Source of the DNA: Chlamydiota bacterium
GTDB taxonomy: Bacteria > Chlamydiota > Chlamydiia > Chlamydiales > JAJFMB01
NCBI GenBank assembly: GCA_021772355.1
Contig: JAJFMB010000113.1
Span: 1-11,601, forward strand
Direction of reading: 5' to 3'
Length of the DNA stretch: 11,601 nt
Of the stretch, positions 6,007-11,601 are shown one piece after another; the stretch's first letter is position 1; the number at the start of each line of letters is the position of its first letter. Both the position numbers and the translations under genes were made by a program. Below the pieces are notes generated by a model. It searched no databases. It had not been told where the DNA came from and was given only the letters and a program-made list of their open reading frames with translations.

Positions 6007-8148
6007 ATGATTCCCGATATTAGCATCATTATTCCTTTCCGCGATCAAATTACTTTATTGCAGCAATGTCTTGATTCGTTAGTAAAGATTTTGGATGACA
6101 ATAAGATTGAAGTTATCTTGTTAAACAATCGATCGAAACAAGAGGAAGTGGCACGCTTAATTCTCCCGAAGGAAATACCAACTCAACTCATTGATGCGAA
6201 TATTGACTTCCATTTTCAAAAGCTAATTAATCTCGGAGCGCGTCATGCCAAAGGGCGCTTTCTACTGCTTCTGAACAGTGATATTATTTTTACAGATGAC
6301 TCGAAGGGGTGCTTCAAGAGCATGTGCGATTTGGCCGCTCAAGAAGAGGTGGGGGCTGTTGGTCCTTTGCTTCTTTATCCTGATGGCACGATTCAACATG
6401 CTGGCGTTGTCGTGGGAATGAATGGCTATGCCGATCACTTATATCGCGGTTGGTCCTTTCAACAGGCAGAAAACTTCCCTTTTCACTCTCCTAAAGAAAA
6501 CAGATTTGTTTCTGCTGTCACGGCGGCTTGCTTGATGGTGGAGAAAAAAAAGTTTGAACAGATTAACGGCATGGATGAGAGGTTTATAGTCTGTGGGGGA
6601 GATGTTGACTTGTGTATTCGTCTGCACCAAGCAGGTTATCGCAATGTGTATGTGGGCGAGGTTAGTCTTGTGCATCTCGAATCGAAAACGCGCGACCCTT
6701 ATGCTATTCCTAAGGTTGATTTTACCGAGAGCGAACGCTCTTATGGTGATTTCTTAAAACAGCACGAAGGAAGAGATCCTTACTATCCTGAGCCATTGCC
6801 TTTGAAGCACGTTCCTTATTCATGGAAGCGAAAGCTATTGAGTTTTGCTCAAGAGAAGATAAAGAGTATAAAAAAGTTAGGAAGTAAGATCAAGCGTCAT
6901 TTTACTAGTTCTTATCATGAACCTTTTGAAAAGGTCCTCGTAGATCTCTGGATCAAGTGTCGACAGAGGGTGTTCTCTTCTAAACGTAGTTTTTTAAGGA
7001 ACATATCTGTAGATAGCCTCAAGGATAAGCATGTGCGTCGCCTGCCCACTGTGAGTACGTACCCTTTGACGGCAGAACCCCGTCTTAACATTTTGGTGCC
7101 AAGTCTACTAAGGAAAGATATCTTTGGTGGAATTGCGACGGCGTGTTTGATTGGATTTGCTTTTCAAATGCGTCACCCTGAGACAAAGCTGCGCTTTCTT
7201 CTGACAGATAGAGGAGGAGATCCTGCTGCACTTAGAGACGTCATGCACAAATATTTTGGTGATCGCGCTCAGAATGTGAGCTTTGAAATCCAGGATGTGA
7301 CATCAGGGGACTGTCGGCCCGTTTCGATTCATCAGCAAGACTATTTTTTTACGACTGCGTGGTGGACATGTCATCAAATCGAGCATCTTTGCCAAAAAAG
7401 ACCATTTTTTTATCTCATTCAGGATTTTGAACCGGGATTTCATGCTTGGGGAGATGATTACGCAGCAGCTTTGAGTACTTACCATCTTCACCATGTTCCT
7501 ATTTTTAATTCACTTCTACTAAGAGATTTTTTTCTTGATCAGCGGCTTACGACAAAAGAGAAAAGTTTGTGCTTTGAACCTCTATTCAGTTTTAACCCCG
7601 TGAAGAGAAAGAGAGATAAAGAAAAGAACGTTTTGTTTTTTTATGGCAGGCAAAGTGTCTCTCGTAATTTATTTAAAACGGGTGTGTGTGCAATAACAGA
7701 AGCGCTGAAACAAGGGGCATTTCAGGAGGGTGAGTGGGAATTTCTTTCGGCAGGAGAGGATCATCCCGATGTGGTATTATCACCAAATGCCGTACTAAAA
7801 TCTGTCGGTAAGCTCACGTTAGAAGGATACTGGGAACTGCTCAGCCGTGTTGATGTTGGATTGTCATTGATGTTATCACCCCACCCTAGTTATCCACCGT
7901 TGGAAATTGCCTCTTCCGGAGCTATTTGTGTGACGAACACTTTTGCAAACAAGGATCTGAGCAATTATTCAACAAATATTATTTCATGTAAACCGAGTAT
8001 TTTTGCTATTGCGGATGGTTTGAAACAGGCATGCGAAAAGCTGAGAGGGGAAATACAACAAGAACCTGTGACACTGAGAAATGAGATTCAAACTGTTTTA
8101 AAGCCCATTGTGGAAGGCGTTTATGGAATCATGCGAAATAATCATTGA
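6007..8148 (+). CDS. Two-domain glycosyltransferase: GT2 domain fused to WsaF-like rhamnosyltransferase domain
   Basis: The protein has 713 residues. Residues 5-230 form a GT2 (GT-A fold) domain: ISIIIPFRD at 5-13, the acidic metal motif in LLNSD (D92), and GGDVDLCIRLHQAGYRNVYV at about 197-216, which corresponds to the usual EDVDLC.R...AGY acceptor region with Gly in place of Glu. A basic linker of about 120 residues follows. Residues 360-700 resemble WsaF, the beta-1,2-rhamnosyltransferase of Geobacillus S-layer glycan synthesis: LNILVPSLLRKDIFGGIATA (360-379), YLIQDFEPGFHAWGDDYAAA (469-488), FYGR (545-548) and SPHPSYPPLEIASSG (624-638, with Glu633 in the nucleotide-binding position). It probably adds two sugars, at least one of them rhamnose, in the cytoplasm (inference). 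No membrane segment or signal is seen. It is the first gene of a four-gene plus-strand operon and overlaps the permease gene by 26 bases. Confidence 0.82.
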   Translation: MIPDISIIIPFRDQITLLQQCLDSLVKILDDNKIEVILLNNRSKQEEVARLILPKEIPTQLIDANIDFHFQKLINLGARHAKGRFLLLLNSDIIFTDDSKGCFKSMCDLAAQEEVGAVGPLLLYPDGTIQHAGVVVGMNGYADHLYRGWSFQQAENFPFHSPKENRFVSAVTAACLMVEKKKFEQINGMDERFIVCGGDVDLCIRLHQAGYRNVYVGEVSLVHLESKTRDPYAIPKVDFTESERSYGDFLKQHEGRDPYYPEPLPLKHVPYSWKRKLLSFAQEKIKSIKKLGSKIKRHFTSSYHEPFEKVLVDLWIKCRQRVFSSKRSFLRNISVDSLKDKHVRRLPTVSTYPLTAEPRLNILVPSLLRKDIFGGIATACLIGFAFQMRHPETKLRFLLTDRGGDPAALRDVMHKYFGDRAQNVSFEIQDVTSGDCRPVSIHQQDYFFTTAWWTCHQIEHLCQKRPFFYLIQDFEPGFHAWGDDYAAALSTYHLHHVPIFNSLLLRDFFLDQRLTTKEKSLCFEPLFSFNPVKRKRDKEKNVLFFYGRQSVSRNLFKTGVCAITEALKQGAFQEGEWEFLSAGEDHPDVVLSPNAVLKSVGKLTLEGYWELLSRVDVGLSLMLSPHPSYPPLEIASSGAICVTNTFANKDLSNYSTNIISCKPSIFAIADGLKQACEKLRGEIQQEPVTLRNEIQTVLKPIVEGVYGIMRNNH
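8112..8117 (+). promoter_or_regulatory. wzm: Ribosome binding site that sets the wzm start
   Basis: GGAAGG sits five bases before the ATG at 8123, inside the end of the preceding glycosyltransferase gene. It favours this ATG over the in-frame TTG at 8108, which precedes the site. Confidence 0.6.
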
Positions 8149-8947
8149 GGCCGGAAAGCGGAAAAAAGGGTATTTGAAAGAACTCGTTTCTTTTGGGGAA
8201 CTTATTTACTTTTTTTCGTGGCGGGACACCATTGTCAGGTACAAACAAGCTTTTTTTGGGATTTCATGGGCGCTGATTCGCCCTTTACTCAACATGGCAG
8301 CATTTGCTTTTTTCTTTGGCCGTATTGCTAACTTACCTTCCGATCATGTCAATTATTGCCTTTTTGTATTAGCTGGGATGCTGCCGTGGCAGTTTTTTTC
8401 TAATACAATCAGCGAAACATGCATGTGCTTGATCAATAATAACGAACTGATACTAAAGGTTTATTTTCCTAGGATGATCCTCCCTTTTAGTCAGGTGATC
8501 GTACAATTGATTGATTACTTGATTAATTTTACCCTAATAATGGTTTTAGTGCTGGTGATGCGAGGTGTTTCCCTTGCGACACTCAGCCTTCTTCCTTTTT
8601 GTTTCGTGTTGAATATTGCCTTGTGTTTTGGAGCGAGCCTATGGTTATCAGCACTCACTCTACGTTATCGGGATGTGCGCTTTCTCATTCCTTTTATGAT
8701 GCAATTCGGGATGTTTGTATCTCCCGTCGGTTATGGTACTTTTATGATCGCGGGGCCGCTGAAATGGCTCTATTATTGTAATCCCATTGTGGGGATCATT
8801 GACTGTTATCGGTTTGCCTTTTTTGGAATTAAGCATGCTGATTTTTTTGCCTCATTGGGGATTTCGATCACAGTGACGATGGCGATATTAGTGTCCGGGT
8901 GGTGGTTTTTTCGTCGGCTGGAAAGTACTTTTGCGGATAAAATATGA
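8123..8947 (+). CDS. wzm: ABC-2 type polysaccharide export permease (Wzm)
   Basis: This is the inner-membrane subunit of a polysaccharide ABC exporter. The 274 residues from the ATG at 8123 match the usual 260-275. A cytoplasmic N-terminus with the amphipathic segment FSWRDTIVRYKQAFFGISWALIRPLL (near 31-56) is typical of Wzm/KpsM/TagG proteins. About six membrane helices follow. Landmarks are LAGMLPWQFFSNTI, the coupling stretch NNNELILKVYFPRMILP, LRYRDVRFLIPF, then SPVGYG and CNPIVGIIDCYRFAFFG, and the ending FFRRLESTFADKI, close to the standard C-terminus of the family. It overlaps the upstream glycosyltransferase by 26 bases and wzt by four (ATGA). It would pair with the neighbouring ATPase to export a lipid-linked, probably rhamnose-containing, glycan across the inner membrane. 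Confidence 0.93.
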   Translation: MESCEIIIEAGKRKKGYLKELVSFGELIYFFSWRDTIVRYKQAFFGISWALIRPLLNMAAFAFFFGRIANLPSDHVNYCLFVLAGMLPWQFFSNTISETCMCLINNNELILKVYFPRMILPFSQVIVQLIDYLINFTLIMVLVLVMRGVSLATLSLLPFCFVLNIALCFGASLWLSALTLRYRDVRFLIPFMMQFGMFVSPVGYGTFMIAGPLKWLYYCNPIVGIIDCYRFAFFGIKHADFFASLGISITVTMAILVSGWWFFRRLESTFADKI

Positions 8948-10176
8948 TTACATTTGAACACGTTGGGAAAAACTATAAGCTGTTTCATAAAAATAAGGAT
9001 TTTTCCACCCTAGTCGAAACTCTTTCCGGGCTTGCACGTGGCTTATTTACAAAAGCTGATAAGGACCAGTACGAAGAATTTTGGGCTTTGAAAGACATTA
9101 ATCTCAGGATTGAGGAGGGTGATCGTGTCGCCTTGATCGGAAAAAATGGCGCCGGGAAATCCACACTACTAAAGCTTATTTCACGCATCACTGACCCGAC
9201 AACGGGAAAAATTAAAATCCGTGGTCGTGTTGCAAGTTTGCTAGAAGTGGGGACGGGGTTTCATCTTGAATTAACCGGTCGGGAAAATATCTTCCTTAAT
9301 GGGGCAATCCTAGGAATGAGTAGAAAAGAGATTGTGCGGAAGTTTGACGAGATCGTTCACTTTTCTGAAATGGAAAAATTCCTGGACACTCCGGTAAAGC
9401 GTTATTCCAGTGGAATGATGACTAGGCTTGGCTTTGCCGTAGCAGCGCACTTAGATCCAGATATCTTTATTGTTGATGAAGTGCTGGCAGTGGGTGATCA
9501 GCAGTTTCAAGAGAAGTGTCTCAATAAGCTGAATAAAATTGGGAACGAAGGACGAACGATTATTTTTGTAAGTCATAATATAGGATCTGTTCTCTCGTTG
9601 TGCACAAAAGGCTTTGTTCTTGAAAAAGGGCAAATTGCCCATGCAGGGCCTATCGACACCTGTGTCAATGCCTACTTAAATTCTTTTGGGAGTCAAAAGC
9701 ATCTTTGGAAGGGAAATGTCGGGGATGAGCATATCCGTTTTTATGGTGCAGCGTTAGTTAATGAGAATATGAATAAGTTTCTTTCACGAAGAGGAAAAAT
9801 TAGTCTTGAAATTGACTATGAAATCCTTCAGCCAAATAGTCGTCTCATCGTAGGTTTTGGAATCTGGAATAAGCGCAATCAAATGCTAGCAAGAGCGCAT
9901 ACCATCGATGATCCCCTTAACCCCCATAAGTTTCAAAAGAAAGGGCGTTATACGCTATGCTTCCCTATTGATGGCGATAGTTTGCATGAGGGGGAATATC
10001 TGGTGAAAATCGAATGTTTTCTTCACAACCGCAAGGTGATTACGAAAGAAGACATTGCTCTTCAACTGTCGGTACTAACTGAAGATGTGAAGTTTGAATG
10101 TACTCAGATGGATCGGCATGAATGCGTATCATTAGGTCACCACTGGCAACTTGTCTCAAAGGAGAGCCATGATTGA
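8944..10176 (+). CDS. wzt: Polysaccharide export ATP-binding protein with C-terminal domain (Wzt)
   Basis: This cytoplasmic ATPase energises Wzm. It has 410 residues. Residues 1-245 are the ATPase: Walker A GKNGAGKST (66-74), the family-specific LLEVGTGFHLELTGREN (99-115), the ABC signature as YSSGM (154-158, normal for Wzt/TagH), Walker B DIFIVDE (173-179) and the switch histidine in SHN (210-212). Residues from about 255 to 405 form a beta-rich extension, like the Wzt C-terminal domain that in characterised O-antigen systems binds the modified non-reducing end of the finished chain. This suggests chain length is fixed by capping rather than by Wzz. No obvious capping methyltransferase or kinase gene is in the window. 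The ATG overlaps the wzm stop, and the 3' end overlaps the next glycosyltransferase by eight bases, consistent with one operon. Confidence 0.93.
   Translation: MITFEHVGKNYKLFHKNKDFSTLVETLSGLARGLFTKADKDQYEEFWALKDINLRIEEGDRVALIGKNGAGKSTLLKLISRITDPTTGKIKIRGRVASLLEVGTGFHLELTGRENIFLNGAILGMSRKEIVRKFDEIVHFSEMEKFLDTPVKRYSSGMMTRLGFAVAAHLDPDIFIVDEVLAVGDQQFQEKCLNKLNKIGNEGRTIIFVSHNIGSVLSLCTKGFVLEKGQIAHAGPIDTCVNAYLNSFGSQKHLWKGNVGDEHIRFYGAALVNENMNKFLSRRGKISLEIDYEILQPNSRLIVGFGIWNKRNQMLARAHTIDDPLNPHKFQKKGRYTLCFPIDGDSLHEGEYLVKIECFLHNRKVITKEDIALQLSVLTEDVKFECTQMDRHECVSLGHHWQLVSKESHD
10158..10165 (+). promoter_or_regulatory. Strong ribosome binding site that sets the start of the last glycosyltransferase
   Basis: AAAGGAGA, the best Shine-Dalgarno sequence in the window, lies just ahead of the ATG at 10169 (four bases after GGAG) and inside the end of wzt. 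It rules out the in-frame TTG at 10151 as the start. Confidence 0.75.
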
Positions 10177-11110
10177 TGTCTTAATGGCGACATATAATGG
10201 TGAAAAATATGTGGAGCAGCAGATCCGCTCCATTCTGCAACAGACCTATCGAGATATCCATCTGTATATTCGTGACGATCACTCAACAGATAACACCCCG
10301 GCTATCTTAGAGACTCTTGCAGACAAATATTCCTATAAAATCACCCTGATCAAAACAGAGGGAAGGTTGGGTATACAGCAAAATTTTTCCTCGCTTATGC
10401 ACTATTCAAAATCCGACTATCTAATGTTCGCAGATCAGGACGATGTGTGGTTTCCGGAAAAGGTGGAAAAAAGCTTAGAAAAAATGAAGACTCTGGAAAA
10501 GCAGTATGGACAGGAAACTCCTTTGCTTGTCCATACCGATCTTGTTGTTGCGGATCACCAACTTAAACCTATCGCCCCTTCTTTTTGGAAGTTTACGAAT
10601 TTAACTCCAAGGAACCCGCATCCCCTCAACCGCATGATCGTACAAAATGTTGTGACAGGCTGCACAATGTTGATGAATCGCTCTTTAAAACAATGGGCTT
10701 ATCCCATTTCAGAGCATGCCGTGATGCATGACTGGTGGATAGCCTTGGTTGCTTCTGCGTTTGGTCAGGTTGCGCATCTTGATGCCCCCACACTTCACTA
10801 TCGCCAACATGGAAAGAATAATCTAGGCGCTATGAAATACACCCTAATGAATTACCTTATGAAGGACATTCGAAGAAGGTTGAACACTTCTTTTCGGCAC
10901 ACGCATAGTCTTCAACATGCGCAAGTCAAAGATTTTTATGAACGCTTTCAAAAAGATTTTGATTCTCGGCAAAAAGAGATGCTCAAATGCTATTTACAAT
11001 TACCCACGAAGGGGTATTTCTTAGGAAGGAGGGATATCATTCGGCACCGTTTTTACAAAAACGGATTCTTACGCCTTATTGGCTCGATCATTTTTCGCAA
11101 GCAGCCTTGA
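10169..11110 (+). CDS. GT2 family glycosyltransferase, rhamnosyltransferase type
   Basis: The start at 10169 gives 313 residues. The GT-A fold is clear: IDVLMATYNGEKYVEQQIRS (2-21), RDDHSTDNT (35-43), and FADQDDVWFPEKV (87-99), whose DQDD holds the metal-binding acidic residues. VVTGCTMLMN (161-170), HDWW (187-190) and LHYRQHGKNNLGA (209-221) are typical of the bacterial rhamnosyltransferase-like branch of GT2. The 90-residue C-terminal tail is basic and could associate with the membrane. It probably adds a sugar, likely rhamnose given the adjacent dTDP-rhamnose operon, to the growing lipid-linked chain in the cytoplasm. It overlaps wzt by eight bases and is the last gene of the operon. Exact linkage cannot be read from the sequence. 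Confidence 0.87.
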   Translation: MIDVLMATYNGEKYVEQQIRSILQQTYRDIHLYIRDDHSTDNTPAILETLADKYSYKITLIKTEGRLGIQQNFSSLMHYSKSDYLMFADQDDVWFPEKVEKSLEKMKTLEKQYGQETPLLVHTDLVVADHQLKPIAPSFWKFTNLTPRNPHPLNRMIVQNVVTGCTMLMNRSLKQWAYPISEHAVMHDWWIALVASAFGQVAHLDAPTLHYRQHGKNNLGAMKYTLMNYLMKDIRRRLNTSFRHTHSLQHAQVKDFYERFQKDFDSRQKEMLKCYLQLPTKGYFLGRRDIIRHRFYKNGFLRLIGSIIFRKQP

Positions 11111-11204
11111 ACTCCTCAATAATCTTTGATAAGAGATTCTTTGACTATCTGATATCCGAGTTTTTTCTTTGTTAAAACTTTTATCTTATTTTAAATCGGT
11201 GACA
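11111..11204. other. Intergenic spacer between convergent genes, no clear terminator
   Basis: These AT-rich 94 bases separate the last glycosyltransferase from the dehydratase gene on the other strand. A small AT-rich hairpin (AATCTTT at 11121-11127 with AGAGATT at 11132-11138, one G-U pair) is not followed by a U tract, and a T-rich run near 11161-11170 has no GC-rich stem before it. Neither makes a convincing intrinsic terminator. Confidence 0.5.
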
Positions 11205-11601
11205 TCACTGCAAATTTCCGAAGGCGTTGGGGAGGTGGTGGATGATGTCCGAGGCAAGCATGCAGTAGGCTGTCTCTTCGGATTCGGCGTATTCGCCGGC
11301 GAGGCCATGTAGGTAGACGCCGAGCTTAGCGGCCTTATAGGGTGTGAGCCCTTGGGCAAGGAGAGCGGCGAGAACACCGGTGAGAACATCTCCGCTGCCG
11401 GCAGTTGCCATGCCGGGGCTGCCCGTGGGGTTAACTAGGCAGGGTTCAGTCGGATGAAAAATAAAGGTGGGACCTCCTTTCAGGACGAGGGTGATGTCGT
11501 GCTTTGTTGCATATTCCTGACAAATATTGAGAAACTCTTTATCAAGAGGTCTTTTCTGCGGCTCTTTTGGATTGAGAAGTCGTGCCATTTCACCGTGATG
11601 A
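11205..11601 (-). CDS. nnrD: ADP/ATP-dependent NAD(P)H-hydrate dehydratase (YjeF C-terminal family), partial
   Basis: The gene enters from the right edge; 131 C-terminal residues are visible. The enzyme repairs damaged NADH/NADPH hydrates in the cytosol using ADP or ATP. The visible part starts with HHGEMARLL, matching the family's TPHPGE.ARL motif, so the Met within it is internal and not the start. VLKGGPTFI, the PTGSPGMATAGSGDVLTG block (catalytic-type GSGD) and the helix AAKLGVYLHGLAGEYA follow in family order, ending in the usual place. Whether it is a stand-alone NnrD or the end of an NnrE-NnrD fusion cannot be decided here. It is the most GC-rich gene in the window (35 G+C in the 60 bases at 11221-11280) and is unrelated to polysaccharide synthesis, so it probably belongs to the chromosomal backbone flanking the locus. 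Confidence 0.93.
   Translation of the reverse strand, partial: HHGEMARLLNPKEPQKRPLDKEFLNICQEYATKHDITLVLKGGPTFIFHPTEPCLVNPTGSPGMATAGSGDVLTGVLAALLAQGLTPYKAAKLGVYLHGLAGEYAESEETAYCMLASDIIHHLPNAFGNLQ

Noticed and set aside
9403..9417. YSSGM instead of the canonical LSGGQ ABC signature in Wzt
   Set aside because: This variant is usual in the Wzt/TagH/KpsT group and does not suggest loss of function.
8599..9642. Short frames overlapping wzm and wzt on both strands
   Set aside because: They coincide with conserved exporter coding sequence and have no independent support.
11121..11170. Possible terminator between the last glycosyltransferase and the dehydratase gene
   Set aside because: The small hairpin is AT-rich with no following U tract, and the T-rich run has no GC stem ahead of it.
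11186..11389. Minus-strand frame of 67 residues overlapping the end of the dehydratase gene
   Set aside because: It is proline- and serine-rich out-of-frame translation of a GC-rich conserved gene.

Overview
This window holds a surface-polysaccharide (O-antigen-like or rhamnan-like) biosynthesis and export locus of a bacterium. The pathway logic (Wzy-type polymerase, Wzm/Wzt exporter, dTDP-L-rhamnose genes) points to a Gram-negative. Base composition is moderate and uneven. In single 60-base lines counted by hand, G+C is about 28-37% at the left end, 40-52% in the middle and about 58% in the metabolic gene at the right edge. The species cannot be named from this sequence. An environmental or host-associated lineage such as Chlamydiota is only a guess.

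Left block (1-2527). A glycosyltransferase family 92 (DUF23-type) gene runs off the left edge on the minus strand. Divergent from it, across an 80-base spacer, are a small PAPS-type sulfotransferase and, 4 bases later, a polytopic Wzy-like oligosaccharide repeat-unit polymerase. The glycosyltransferase and the sulfotransferase both begin with a hydrophobic, signal-like N-terminus. Both are more AT-rich than everything to their right.

Middle block (2533-5925, minus strand). A compact rfbA-rfbC-rfbD-rfbB operon has overlapping or nearly abutting genes. It encodes all four steps from glucose-1-phosphate plus dTTP to dTDP-L-rhamnose. A well-formed sigma70-type promoter (TTGACT, 17 bases, TATCAT) precedes rfbA and shows that the rfbA start is the ATG at 5868. 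The operon converges tail-to-tail on the polymerase gene with only 5 bases between the stops.

Right block (6007-11110, plus strand). Four tightly overlapping genes follow: a two-domain glycosyltransferase (GT2 fused to a WsaF-like rhamnosyltransferase), an ABC-2 permease (Wzm), its ATPase with a C-terminal extension (Wzt), and a GT2 glycosyltransferase of rhamnosyltransferase type. The likely scheme is that RmlACDB make dTDP-rhamnose, the glycosyltransferases build a rhamnose-containing chain on a lipid carrier in the cytoplasm, and Wzm/Wzt export it.

Right edge (11205-11601, minus strand). This is the C-terminal part of an NAD(P)H-hydrate dehydratase (YjeF C-terminal family), a housekeeping gene that probably marks the border of the polysaccharide locus.

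The main points of interest are the polymerase next to an ABC exporter, which normally belong to alternative pathways; the paired signal-bearing glycosyltransferase and sulfotransferase; and the fused glycosyltransferase. No CRISPR array, tRNA, rRNA, insertion sequence or convincing intrinsic terminator was seen.
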